Shown: piece after piece, positions 33,916 through 41,978 of the stretch
Layout: each line of letters opens with the position of its first letter
Numbering within the stretch: position 1 is the stretch's first letter
Source of the DNA: Bog-950 sp044228435
GTDB taxonomy: Bacteria > Bacteroidota > Bacteroidia > Chitinophagales > LD1
Direction: 5' to 3'
NCBI GenBank assembly: GCA_044228435.1
Contig: JBGAUW010000016.1
Coordinates: 70,578-134,577, forward strand
DNA: 64,000 bases
The notes under the pieces: generated by a model
What the model was told of the DNA's origin: nothing
Databases searched by the model: none
What the model saw: only the letters and a program-made list of their open reading frames with translations
Made by a program: the position numbers and the translations under genes

Positions 33916-35016
33916 ATGGGCGATAATAATGTGATAAAAGCGGTAGAGAAACAGGATGCAAAAGTGTTTGCCATGGTTGAACCCATGGAGCATGAGCAGG
34001 TAATGTATTTTAACGATAAAGATACCGGCCTTAAGGGAATTATAGCAGTACATAACACGGTATTGGGCCCATCGTTGGGCGGCTGCCGTATTTGGAACTA
34101 CGAGCACGAAAGCGATGCTCTTTGGGATGTATTGCGCCTTTCGCGCGGAATGACTTTTAAATCCAGTATTAGCGGCATTAACCTGGGCGGTGGCAAAGCA
34201 GTTATTATTGGTAACCCCAAGGTGAAGCGCGATGAGGCTTTTTGGCGCCGCTTTGGCAAGTTTGTAGATAGCCTGAACGGTAATTATATAACTGCCGAAG
34301 ACGTAGGCACCAGCACCGAGGTAATGAGCTACGTAATGCAGGAAACCAAACACGTTACCGGCAAACCGGTATCGGCAGGCGGTACCGGCGACCCCTCTCC
34401 ATCAACCGCTTATGGTGTGTTTTTGGGCTTAAAGGCCAGTGTTAAAGAAGCCTTCGGTTCAGATTCGCTGGAAGGTAAGCGCGTGGCTGTGCAGGGCGTG
34501 GGCCACGTAGGGCACGATTTGGTGGGTCACCTTACACGGGCAGGCGCTAAAGTGTTTATTACCGATATAAACACTACCAATCTGGCAAATACAGCTAAAG
34601 AATTTAATGCTACCGTAGTTGGCCCCCACGAAATTTACGACCTGGATGTGGATGTGTATTCTCCCTGCGCCTTAGGTGCTACGGTTAATTCTGATACAAT
34701 TTCTACCCTGCGCTGTGCGGTAATAGCAGGTGCGGCTAATAATCAGTTGGCCGATGAAAATTTGCATGGCCGTATGCTAATGGATAAGGGCATAGTGTAT
34801 GCGCCCGATTTTTTAATTAATGCCGGCGGGGTAATAAACTGCTACCGCGAGGTACACCATCTTAGCGAAGCCGAAACAAATGGCCTTATTGAAAATATTT
34901 ACCAGCGCACCCTGGATATATTTAAAAAGGGCAAAGCAGAGCAAATACCTGCCCAGGAAGCAGCCATAAAACTGGCTGTAGAAAGAATTGAGAAAGAAAA
35001 AGCGAATAAAAACTAA
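33916..35016 (+). CDS. Glu/Leu/Phe/Val dehydrogenase (leucine dehydrogenase-like)
   Basis: A 366-residue NAD(P)-dependent amino-acid dehydrogenase that interconverts branched-chain or related amino acids and their 2-oxo acids with ammonia. The substrate domain has LGGCRIWNY, RGMTFKSS (K82) and LGGGKAVIIGN (K94), the two lysines of the leucine/phenylalanine dehydrogenase active site. The dinucleotide domain has VQGVGHVGHDLV. Length fits leucine dehydrogenase rather than hexameric glutamate dehydrogenase. The reading frame can open with TTG six bases earlier, but the ATG at 33916 is the natural start. It stands upstream of nusB, 67 bp away, in the same direction. Confidence 0.88.
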   Translation: MGDNNVIKAVEKQDAKVFAMVEPMEHEQVMYFNDKDTGLKGIIAVHNTVLGPSLGGCRIWNYEHESDALWDVLRLSRGMTFKSSISGINLGGGKAVIIGNPKVKRDEAFWRRFGKFVDSLNGNYITAEDVGTSTEVMSYVMQETKHVTGKPVSAGGTGDPSPSTAYGVFLGLKASVKEAFGSDSLEGKRVAVQGVGHVGHDLVGHLTRAGAKVFITDINTTNLANTAKEFNATVVGPHEIYDLDVDVYSPCALGATVNSDTISTLRCAVIAGAANNQLADENLHGRMLMDKGIVYAPDFLINAGGVINCYREVHHLSEAETNGLIENIYQRTLDIFKKGKAEQIPAQEAAIKLAVERIEKEKANKN

Positions 35017-35083
35017 TCTTGCAGCCAGTTAAACCCGTAAATATTATTCATAAAGGCTTTTTTGTTCTTTAAAAAATTGAGCG

Positions 35084-36025
35084 ATGCTAGGTAGAAGGAA
35101 TTTGAGAATTAAGGTAATGCAGAGTTTGTATGCCTGGGAAATTGACAAGGATACGCCGGTGCATAAATTAGAAGGCCACCTGAAAAGCCAGGTTCAAAAA
35201 TCGGTATCGCTGTACCTTACCAACCTGCTTTACCTGGTAGAGGTTTGTAACTACTCAATGATAGATAAGGCTAAGCGCCTTGCCAAATACATTCAAACTG
35301 AAGAGGATACCAACGCCCGCACTACTATAGCTGCAAACTCTATTATACAGTACCTGCAAAACGACCCCCAGTTTACCGAGCCAGTAAAAAAGGATGGTAT
35401 CCGCAATTATATTGATGAGAATATTGTAAAGAATCTGTTTGCCGAGTTGGCCTCTAAAACCAAATACAAAGAGTATTCGGCATTAGATAAGCCTACTATT
35501 GAGCAGGATAAAGACATTGTTAATTACATCATTAAAAAACTGTTTGATAGTAATAAAGACCTCGAGTTGCACCTGGAAGAGATTTTTATAAACTACGATG
35601 ACGATAACGGCCTTTTGTTACACGTGCTTACCAAGTATATAGATGCTTTTGACCCGAATAAGAAAAGCGTGTTTTTTCCGGGCCTTACCGATTGGGAAGA
35701 AGAGAAACAGTTTGCATACAACCTGCTGGCCAAAACCATACAAAGCGACGACGAACTGATAGCTATAATTGAGCCCAAGCTTAAAAACTGGGATATGGAC
35801 CGCGTGGCGATGCTGGATTTAATACTGATGAAAATGGCCGTATGCGAGCTGAAGTATTTCCCCAACATTCCTATTAAGGTTTCTATTAACGAGTATATCG
35901 ATATATCTAAGTTTTACAGCACCCCCAAAAGCAAAGATTTTGTGAATGGCGTGTTAGATAAGGTGAAGAACGAAATGCTGGAAAAAGGAGAGATTAAGAA
36001 GTTTGGCCGTGGCCTGATGGAATAA
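35084..36025 (+). CDS. nusB: Transcription antitermination factor NusB
   Basis: A 313-residue NusB, longer than the E. coli form (about 140), as is usual in Bacteroidota, which carry an N-terminal extension. It begins MLGRRNLRIKVMQSLYAWEID, the RNA-binding start, and the C-terminal half (about 175-310) has WDMDRVAMLDLILMKMAVCELKYFPNIPIKVSINEYIDISKF, the core NusB helix bundle. It takes part in the rRNA antitermination complex with NusE. It leads into DUF1573 and yajC in the same direction. Confidence 0.9.
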   Translation: MLGRRNLRIKVMQSLYAWEIDKDTPVHKLEGHLKSQVQKSVSLYLTNLLYLVEVCNYSMIDKAKRLAKYIQTEEDTNARTTIAANSIIQYLQNDPQFTEPVKKDGIRNYIDENIVKNLFAELASKTKYKEYSALDKPTIEQDKDIVNYIIKKLFDSNKDLELHLEEIFINYDDDNGLLLHVLTKYIDAFDPNKKSVFFPGLTDWEEEKQFAYNLLAKTIQSDDELIAIIEPKLKNWDMDRVAMLDLILMKMAVCELKYFPNIPIKVSINEYIDISKFYSTPKSKDFVNGVLDKVKNEMLEKGEIKKFGRGLME

Positions 36026-36059
36026 ATTTGCTAATGATTCTGAATTTCAGCGACAGGAG

Positions 36060-36090
36060 TTTAGCAGTTATTGTTTCAAAATTATATTTG
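36060..36090 (+). promoter_or_regulatory. Promoter of the DUF1573-yajC pair
   Basis: TTTA at 36060-36063, 19 bases, then TATATTTG at 36083-36090, an exact TAnnTTTG -7 element at the expected spacing, 41 bp upstream of the DUF1573 ATG. Confidence 0.5.
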
Positions 36091-36131
36091 CGGGCTGCGA
36101 AATATTAAAACACAGCTTCAAATTACAACTT

Positions 36132-36569
36132 ATGAAAAAGATACTTATTGCCTTTTTTTCTGTAGTGCTGGTTCTGGGTTTGTTCAGTTGCCGTAAAAGG
36201 GGAGAAGTTCCACCCGAAATTGCAATAGATGCGCAACTGATGAAGGATACTACTACCATCGCTTTTCTCGATTCTACCACTTTTGGGTTCGATACTATTA
36301 TGCAGGATGATAAGGTAGAACATACCTTCCGCTTTACCAATACCGGCAACCATAACCTGGTAATCGCCCGCGCGTTCGGTTCGTGCGGCTGCACAGTGCC
36401 CGATTACCCTAAAGAGCCGGTAAAGCCGGGCGAAACAGGCACTATACATGTAACATTTAACTCGGCCGGCAAGCAGGGCGAGCAGCATAAAAATGTAACC
36501 GTAGTTTGTAATACCACAGCACGGAACGAAATGTTATACCTGGTAGGTTTTGTAAAAACAAAAGATTAA
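36132..36569 (+). CDS. DUF1573 lipoprotein
   Basis: A 145-residue protein with lipobox LGLFSC (C20), thus membrane-anchored. The domain (about 50-145) is DUF1573, an Ig-like beta-sandwich: FRFTNTGNHNLVIARAFGSCGCTVPDYPKEPVKPGETGTIHVTFNSAGKQG. The GSCGCT and PGE-x-G-x-I motifs are characteristic. Role unknown. It is followed 22 bp later by yajC. Confidence 0.88.
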   Translation: MKKILIAFFSVVLVLGLFSCRKRGEVPPEIAIDAQLMKDTTTIAFLDSTTFGFDTIMQDDKVEHTFRFTNTGNHNLVIARAFGSCGCTVPDYPKEPVKPGETGTIHVTFNSAGKQGEQHKNVTVVCNTTARNEMLYLVGFVKTKD

Positions 36570-36591
36570 TTCACCCTTTAATTAAACAGCA

Positions 36592-36897
36592 ATGGATAGT
36601 ATTGGATTAGTATTTATGGGCGCCATGTTTGTGGTAATGTATTTTTTCTTTATCCGCCCGCAGCAAAACCAGGCAAAGCTGGCCAAGGCTTTTCAGGATA
36701 GTATTGAAAAAGGTGCCCGAGTGGTAACTACAGGCGGTATACACGGCAGAATAGTAAAGGCCGACGAAACTACGGTGTTGCTGGAAATTGATAACAACAC
36801 TAAAATAAAAATCGATAAGTCGGGTATTTCGATGGAATTGAGCAAAGCAGCTTATGGCGAAGGCGAAAAAAAGGCGGAGGTAGCTGAAGTTAAATAA
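36592..36897 (+). CDS. yajC: Preprotein translocase accessory subunit YajC
   Basis: A 101-residue single-pass inner-membrane protein that associates with SecDF at the translocon. One hydrophobic helix near the N-terminus (GAMFVVMYFFFIRPQQNQ, about 6-23) is followed by a short cytoplasmic domain with VVTTGGIHGRIVKADETTVLLEIDNNTKIKIDKSGI, the family hallmark. It lies between DUF1573 and coaE, and a strong hairpin terminator separates it from coaE. Confidence 0.92.
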   Translation: MDSIGLVFMGAMFVVMYFFFIRPQQNQAKLAKAFQDSIEKGARVVTTGGIHGRIVKADETTVLLEIDNNTKIKIDKSGISMELSKAAYGEGEKKAEVAEVK

Positions 36898-36935
36898 GCA
36901 GAGCGGCCCATAAGGCAAAAAATAAATTTTACATA

Positions 36936-36975
36936 AAACGGCATTAAGAATAATATATCTTAGTGCCGTTTCGTT
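36936..36975 (+). terminator. Terminator after yajC
   Basis: A 14-bp stem with one mismatch, AAACGGCATTAAGA (36936-36949) against TCTTAGTGCCGTTT (36958-36971), loop about 8 bases, followed by CGTTTTATAG. About 40 bp after the yajC stop and before coaE. Confidence 0.7.
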
Positions 36976-37000
36976 TTATAGTTAACCTATTTACACAACT

Positions 37001-37639
37001 ATGAAACGAAGAAAACCCTCTACGCATTACGTGATTAAAGTTGGCATTACAGGCGGAATTGGCAGCGGTAAAACTACCGTTTGCAAAATGTTTGAGGACT
37101 TAGGCGTACCCGTGTACTACGCCGACGACCTCGCTAAATACTTAATGCAGCACGAACATCATTTAATCGACCAGATTAAAAAGCATTTTGGCGAGGACGT
37201 GTACGAAAACTGCCGGCTAAACCGCAAGCTTTTGGCGGAGCGGGTTTTTAACGACCCGCAAAAACTGGCTCTGCTAAACTCGCTGGTGCACCCTGCCGTG
37301 TTTAGAGATACCGAACGCTGGGTTGAGGACCAAAAAGAAAAAAAGGTAGCCTACATTTTAAAGGAGGCCGCCCTGCTGGTAGAGACCGGCAGCTATAAAG
37401 CGCTGGATAAACTAATAGTAGTAACCGCACCATTAGAGGTGCGCCTGCAAAGGGTAGCCGAGCGCGACCATGCCCAAACCGAAGAAATATTGGCACGCAT
37501 GCGTAACCAACTGCCGGAAGAGGAGAAAGTAGCCCTGGCTAACTTTGTAGTAACCAACGATAATGGGCTGGAAAGCCTGAAAGCCCAGGTAATGGCCATA
37601 CACGAGCAACTGGTGGTGTTAGATGCTGCTATGGGGTAG
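37001..37639 (+). CDS. coaE: Dephospho-CoA kinase
   Basis: A 212-residue P-loop kinase performing the last step of coenzyme A synthesis. Walker A is TGGIGSGKTT (K24). The family blocks VYYADDLAKYLMQ, LVHPAVFRDTERWV and ALLVETGSYKALDKLIVVTAP follow. Length is normal. The start at 37001 gives a basic lead MKRRKPSTHYVIK before the first strand; a start closer to VIKVGITGG is possible but has no ATG. purK begins 78 bp downstream. Confidence 0.95.
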   Translation: MKRRKPSTHYVIKVGITGGIGSGKTTVCKMFEDLGVPVYYADDLAKYLMQHEHHLIDQIKKHFGEDVYENCRLNRKLLAERVFNDPQKLALLNSLVHPAVFRDTERWVEDQKEKKVAYILKEAALLVETGSYKALDKLIVVTAPLEVRLQRVAERDHAQTEEILARMRNQLPEEEKVALANFVVTNDNGLESLKAQVMAIHEQLVVLDAAMG

Positions 37640-37717
37640 TGAAGGCTTTTCCCGCGCTCACAAAATTAATATGACTTTCCGGAACGCTATTAGCCAAGGC
37701 TGATTACATTTGCGCTA

Positions 37718-38851
37718 ATGAGCAAACCTTTACGTGTAGGCATTTTAGGCGGCGGACAACTGGGCCGCATGTTGCTACAAACCGCCGCTAATTACCATGT
37801 AGAAACCTTTGTGTTGGAGGCTGGTAAAAACCCTCCCGCATCTTCGCTTTGCCACTATTTTGTAGAGGGCGACATTAAAGATTACGATGCGGTTTACCGC
37901 TTTGGCAAACTGGTAGATGCTTTGACCATTGAAATAGAGAATGTAAACCTGGAAGCCCTTTTTAAGCTGGAAGAAGAAGGCCTTAAGATATACCCACGCC
38001 CACAGGCTTTAAAAATTATTAAAGATAAGGGGCTGCAAAAGGAGTTCTACAAAACGCACAACATACCTACCAGTGAGTTTAAACTTATAACACATAAGTA
38101 CGAATTGAATACCCATCTTAACTTTTTGCCGGTGGCCCAAAAGCTGCGCCAGGGGGGATATGATGGAAAAGGGGTGGAGATACTGCGCGAAACCGAAGAC
38201 TTTGCCAAAGCCTTCGATGCGCCTTGCGTGATTGAAAAGTTGGTATCTATCGAAAAAGAGATATCGGTAATAGTAGCAAAGAATGATACCGGCGAAACAG
38301 CCGTTTACCCACCGGTAGAAATGGTTTTCGACCCACGCTATAACCTGGTAGATTATTTGTTCTCTCCGGCTACCTTAACCGAAGAACAATCTACCCTTGC
38401 ACAGACTATAGCACTTAAAGTAATGGATGCGCTGGATAGCCCCGGTATTTTTGCTGTAGAGTTATTTTTAGATACCAAAGGTCAGATACTGGTTAATGAA
38501 ACTGCGCCAAGGGCGCATAACAGCGGCCACCAAAGTATAGAGGGCAATTACGCCTCGCAATACGAAATGCAAATGCGTATTTTGCAAAATCTTCCCTTAG
38601 GTAATACCGATTCTATCATGCCATCGTTGATGCTTAACTTGATTGGAGAGCCTAAGCATGAAGGGCCGGTAAAATATAGCGGGCTGGAAGATGTATTGAA
38701 AATGAAAGGCGTTTACGTGCACCTTTATGGCAAGCACGAAACCAAACCGGGCCGCAAAATGGGCCATGTAACTATATTGGGCGAAAACAAAGAGGCGTTG
38801 CTTGAAAAGGCAGAAATGATAAAGGCAAAGTTGAAGGTTGTAAGCAGTTAG
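37718..38851 (+). CDS. purK: N5-carboxyaminoimidazole ribonucleotide synthase
   Basis: A 377-residue ATP-grasp enzyme that makes N5-CAIR from AIR, bicarbonate and ATP in purine synthesis. It begins VGILGGGQLGRML and shows VIEKLVSIEKEISVIV, FAVELFLDTKGQILVNETAPRAHNSGHQSIEG (the ATP-grasp metal/ATP region) and the C-terminal PGRKMGHVTILG. Its product is the substrate of PurE, encoded next but separated by a palindrome-rich 232-bp gap instead of the usual tight operon. A TACATTTG box lies 6 bp before the ATG without a clear -33. Confidence 0.95.
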   Translation: MSKPLRVGILGGGQLGRMLLQTAANYHVETFVLEAGKNPPASSLCHYFVEGDIKDYDAVYRFGKLVDALTIEIENVNLEALFKLEEEGLKIYPRPQALKIIKDKGLQKEFYKTHNIPTSEFKLITHKYELNTHLNFLPVAQKLRQGGYDGKGVEILRETEDFAKAFDAPCVIEKLVSIEKEISVIVAKNDTGETAVYPPVEMVFDPRYNLVDYLFSPATLTEEQSTLAQTIALKVMDALDSPGIFAVELFLDTKGQILVNETAPRAHNSGHQSIEGNYASQYEMQMRILQNLPLGNTDSIMPSLMLNLIGEPKHEGPVKYSGLEDVLKMKGVYVHLYGKHETKPGRKMGHVTILGENKEALLEKAEMIKAKLKVVSS

Positions 38852-38887
38852 GCAGTTTATTCGCCTTGGCGGAGACATCCACCCCCT

Positions 38888-39015
38888 GTTCTGCGCAAAG
38901 CCGCAGAACTTTCCCCCGCCAGCGGGGGACATTAGCGCTAAATTAAAGAAATTAGCGCGAAGGCAGTTGGCTGTTAGTGTCCTCCGCTGGCGGAGGTGTC
39001 CCGATTTATCGGGAC
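38888..39015. repeat. Cluster of nested palindromes between purK and purE
   Basis: Several inverted repeats stand side by side: GTTCTGCG-x-CGCAGAAC (38888-38909), CCCCCGC/GCGGGGG (38913-38928), an imperfect GCGCTAAATT/AAATTAGCGC pair (38935-38959), CCTCCGC/GCGGAGG (38981-38996) and GTCCCGAT/ATCGGGAC (38998-39015). Some could act as terminators or mRNA-stabilising hairpins between the two genes, but as a set they look like a patchwork of dispersed REP-type elements. No ORF. Confidence 0.65.
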
Positions 39016-39083
39016 GGAGGTGGATGGAATATAAAATATAAAAAGACTATTGATTCAAATCCCTCCGGGGTAAAAACTTCTAT

Positions 39084-39605
39084 ATGAGCAAACCACAGGT
39101 AGGTATAATAATGGGCAGCGAAAGCGATTTGAAAATAATGCAACAGGCTGCCGAGGTGCTGAAAGATTTCGCGATTGATTTTGAACTGACGGTGGTAAGC
39201 GCGCACCGCACGCCCGAGCGCATGATGGAATATGCCCGCACCGCCCGCGAGCGCGGCCTTAAAGTAATTATTGCCGGTGCCGGTGGCGCTGCGCACCTGC
39301 CCGGTATGGTGGCTGCTGTTACAACGCTACCGGTAATTGGTGTGCCGGTTAAATCATCCAACTCAATCGATGGGTGGGATTCGGTGCTTTCTATACTGCA
39401 AATGCCCGGTGGTGTGCCTGTGGCAACCGTTGCTTTAAACGGCGCTAAAAACGCAGGTATACTGGCCGCGCAAATACTAGGCGCTACCGATAAAGCTATT
39501 GCCGATAAACTGGCTGCTTTTAAAAAGCAAATGAAAGAGAAGGTAGATACCAGCATCCGCGAAATACAAATAGCGGGTTTTACTAACCAGTTCGACGAAA
39601 AGTAA
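39084..39605 (+). CDS. purE: N5-CAIR mutase, class I
   Basis: A 173-residue enzyme that moves the carboxyl group of N5-CAIR to give CAIR in purine synthesis. It opens VGIIMGSESDLKIM and carries the catalytic SAHRTPERM (H41), then IAGAGGAAHLPGMVAA and GVPVKSSNSIDGWDSVLSILQMPGGVPVATVAL. Class I because purK is encoded beside it. The NYN-domain gene starts 4 bp after its stop, so the two are probably one transcript. Confidence 0.95.
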   Translation: MSKPQVGIIMGSESDLKIMQQAAEVLKDFAIDFELTVVSAHRTPERMMEYARTARERGLKVIIAGAGGAAHLPGMVAAVTTLPVIGVPVKSSNSIDGWDSVLSILQMPGGVPVATVALNGAKNAGILAAQILGATDKAIADKLAAFKKQMKEKVDTSIREIQIAGFTNQFDEK

Positions 39606-39609
39606 GCCC

Positions 39610-40314
39610 ATGCAGGAAAAATTCAAAATAGCCTTATTGATAGACGGCGAAAACGCTTCGCCAAAAATGCTGGAGGCTATTGTTGAAGAAGTCTCTAAAA
39701 ACGGCAGCATCACCATCCGCCGCATTTATGGCGACTGGACCCAGCAGATAATGAATGGTTGGAAAGAGGCTATCAATGCCAACGCCATCCAACCCATACA
39801 GCAGTTTACTTATACGCAGGGCAAAAACAGCAGCGATAGCGCTTTGATTATTGATGCCATGGATATTTTAAATGGTAAACTGGTAAACGGCTTCTGCATT
39901 GTAAGCAGCGATAGTGATTATACCCGACTTGCTACCCGCATACGCGAAGATGGCCTGCTGGTGATTGGTGTAGGAGAGGAGAAGACCCCGAAGGCCTTTG
40001 TAAAATCGTGTGACCTGTTTGTGCACGTCGAAAACCTGGTGCCTGCCGAAACAGAAACTACTACTAATAAGCCCAGCCGTAAAAACGTAAAAAAGGTAGA
40101 TAACAAAACGCTTAACCTGCTTAAGCGTGCCTATGAAATGGCCGAGCAGGATAACGGCGAACCTGCGCATATAACCCAGGTGGTGCAAAGCCTGCGTAAA
40201 ATAGAACCCGACTTTGATCCCCGCACCTATGGCTTTAAAACCTTCCCTAAATTTTTATCCTCGTTACCGCAGTTTGTGGTTACTAAAGACGGGCTTAAAA
40301 TCAGTATAAAATAG
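39610..40314 (+). CDS. NYN-domain nuclease-like protein with C-terminal OST-HTH/LOTUS domain
   Basis: A 234-residue protein. The N-terminal NYN (PIN-like, LabA/DUF88-type) domain has LLIDGENAS (D12 among the acidic cluster), RRIYGDWT, SSDSALIIDAMD and CIVSSDSDYTRLATRIRE, the acidic residues expected to bind Mg in RNA-cleaving members. The C-terminal part (about 160-234: LKRAYEMAEQDNGEPAHITQVV ... DPRTYGFKTFPKFLSSLPQF) is an OST-HTH/LOTUS domain that binds RNA or G-rich RNA structures in other proteins. A role in RNA turnover is an inference. Co-transcribed with purE (4-bp gap). Confidence 0.85.
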   Translation: MQEKFKIALLIDGENASPKMLEAIVEEVSKNGSITIRRIYGDWTQQIMNGWKEAINANAIQPIQQFTYTQGKNSSDSALIIDAMDILNGKLVNGFCIVSSDSDYTRLATRIREDGLLVIGVGEEKTPKAFVKSCDLFVHVENLVPAETETTTNKPSRKNVKKVDNKTLNLLKRAYEMAEQDNGEPAHITQVVQSLRKIEPDFDPRTYGFKTFPKFLSSLPQFVVTKDGLKISIK

Positions 40315-40340
40315 GCTGGTTGTTTCCGGAAAGAGGGTCC

Positions 40341-40434
40341 GTTCCATGGTTAACCAAGGTTAACATAATTCAATTTTAAAACTTTCAAGCTATTGGTTTT
40401 CAGATATGTAAGAAAGGCATGTTAACCATAGAAC
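40341..40434. repeat. 14-bp inverted repeat pair in a convergent intergenic region
   Basis: GTTCCATGGTTAAC (40341-40354) and GTTAACCATAGAAC (40421-40434) are inverted copies with one mismatch, 66 bp apart, in the 182-bp gap between the NYN gene and the convergent gene at 40497. The spacer is AT-rich with no ORF. Too far apart for a simple terminator. Confidence 0.5.
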
Positions 40435-40496
40435 CGTTCCGTTATATGTTAATTTATTTTTTAATATAACCTTATTTGAGTTTTTAAGGGGCTGTG

Positions 40497-40898
40497 CTAT
40501 TTGGCTATTATTTCGGTAGCCGAACTATTAATTTCTAACAATGTAGTAGTTGCTTTTACCGCAGCACACGATACTGTTTTTTCGCCCTTTACAATACATA
40601 CCACCTCATTCACCCTAAGGAACAAGTTGTTTTTGCTTAAACCGCCTACTGTTTTGCGTTTAGTCACTTCTTTAAGGTCTTCTTTAGGCCCTGCAAAAAT
40701 AGGGACGGTGCCTTCGGCCAGGTTTTTAAGCGTTACCTGTATTTCTTTACCATAAACAGTTGCCGGTTTTTTGGCGGTGGTAGTAGTTTTAGTTTTGCTG
40801 CTGGTAGAGGTGCTTTTTTTAGTGGTGGTTTGGGCGAAGCCTCTAATAAGCATTACGGAAAAAAATAGGACTAAAGTTGTTTTAAGTAAGGTATGCAT
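40497..40898 (-). CDS. Hypothetical exported Ser/Thr/Lys-rich protein (133 aa)
   Basis: Signal peptide about 1-23 (ending GFAQ), followed by a Lys/Ser/Thr-rich linker (TTKKSTSTSSKTKTTTTAKK), then a small domain with LKNLAEGTVPIFAGPKEDLKEVTKRKTVGG, a V-x-CIV-x-GEKTVSC segment and a hydrophobic end (ATTTLLEIN). Two cysteines in the C-terminal half. No family recognised. Downstream of the palindrome-rich gap before bshB1, same strand. Confidence 0.6.
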   Translation of the reverse strand: MHTLLKTTLVLFFSVMLIRGFAQTTTKKSTSTSSKTKTTTTAKKPATVYGKEIQVTLKNLAEGTVPIFAGPKEDLKEVTKRKTVGGLSKNNLFLRVNEVVCIVKGEKTVSCAAVKATTTLLEINSSATEIIAK

Positions 40899-40949
40899 GG
40901 TTGCTTTTTTTTAATGCAAAATACAGTTTCGCACGGAGACACGGAGCTA

Positions 40950-41134
40950 AACAGCCGAGAAATACAAAATATCAAAACACATTCACACGGTACGCTCATG
41001 GATAATACAAACCACCTCGCTCTCGCTTCGCTCGACCACTCCTCCTTAAAATACCGCTGCTCCCGATGAAAAATCGGGATGAAACAGGTAGCAGCGAAGG
41101 AGGAGAATCTAACAGCCGCTAATACAAAATATCA
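40950..41134. repeat. Direct-repeat-flanked hairpin element
   Basis: An imperfect 24-25-bp direct repeat (AACAGCCG-xx-AATACAAAATATCA) occurs at 40950-40974 and 41111-41134. Between the copies lies nested hairpin DNA: CTCCTCC/GGAGGAG (41039-41045 and 41099-41105), CGCTGCT/AGCAGCG and CCCGAT/ATCGGG with a GAAAA loop. The flanking duplication suggests the inner ~137 bp was inserted or the unit was duplicated. Just before it stands a CACGGAGACACGGAG-type repeat (40932-40946). No ORF. Confidence 0.5.
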
Positions 41135-41142
41135 CTAAAAAA

Positions 41143-41859
41143 CTATACCAGTGTCATTATATCATCTACGCCCGGTATGCGGTTTACGGTAAAGGCCTCG
41201 GCATATTTAACGCCAAGTGGCACACCAAAGTGTACCGCCCTTGCTTTTACAAACTCTAAAAACTCGGGCGAAGAAATAAAGGTATTCGCCTCGGTAGATT
41301 CAGGGTCGTGGAACTGCGATTTAAAGGCAAGAATTGCTTGCAGTTTGCGCTCGTAGTAAGCGGTAATATCTACTACAAAATGAGGTTCGGCGTGTATGGC
41401 CTGTATATAATGGTATAGTGCACGGGGGCGGAAAGGCTTTTGCTTCTGGCCGTCAAGTTCAGTTTCAATTTTTGCCAGGCCCGATAAAAAGCAGGCATCG
41501 TACGTTAGTTGGGCCGAGCGGCCATGGTCGGGGTGGCGGTCGTATTTGGCATTGCTTATAACCACCTCGGGCTGATACTTGCGTAGCACTTTAGTCAATG
41601 CTAACTGATGCTCTTTATCGTTTACAAAAAAGCCATCGGCAAACCCCAGGTTTTCTCGCACATGAACTCCTAATATCTTAGATGAAGCTTCTACTTCATT
41701 TGCCCTTGTATTTGCATCGCCACGGGTGCCCAGTTCGCCTTTTGTAAGGTCTAATATACCTACCTTATACCCCTTATCAATTTGTTTCATTAGGGTGCCC
41801 GAACAGCCAAGTTCTACATCATCGGGGTGCACGCCTATGGCCAGTATATCTAGTTTCAT
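41143..41859 (-). CDS. bshB1: Bacillithiol biosynthesis N-acetylglucosaminyl-malate deacetylase
   Basis: A 238-residue LmbE/PIG-L zinc hydrolase that removes the acetyl group from GlcNAc-malate in bacillithiol synthesis. The zinc motif HPDDVE (H11, D14) opens the protein and the third histidine stands in DRHPDHGRSAQL (H112). LDLTKGELGTRGDANTRANEVEASSKILG and KYAEAFTVNR at the end are typical of BshB1. Other bsh genes are not in the window. The upstream 120 bp are rich in GTGTTTA-type short repeats. Confidence 0.92.
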   Translation of the reverse strand: MKLDILAIGVHPDDVELGCSGTLMKQIDKGYKVGILDLTKGELGTRGDANTRANEVEASSKILGVHVRENLGFADGFFVNDKEHQLALTKVLRKYQPEVVISNAKYDRHPDHGRSAQLTYDACFLSGLAKIETELDGQKQKPFRPRALYHYIQAIHAEPHFVVDITAYYERKLQAILAFKSQFHDPESTEANTFISSPEFLEFVKARAVHFGVPLGVKYAEAFTVNRIPGVDDIMTLV

Positions 41860-41978
41860 GTGAGTGTGTTAAAGTGCAAACGTGTTCATAAAATACAATG
41901 TGTTTATGTGTTTACGTATTAATGTGTTCACGCAATAGTATTTTATTTAATTGTCTTTGCCTCTTATTGCCAACTGGT

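Noticed and set aside
38888..39015. CRISPR array or integron-like array in the purK-purE gap
   Set aside because: The palindromes differ from one another and there are no regularly spaced direct repeats or spacers.
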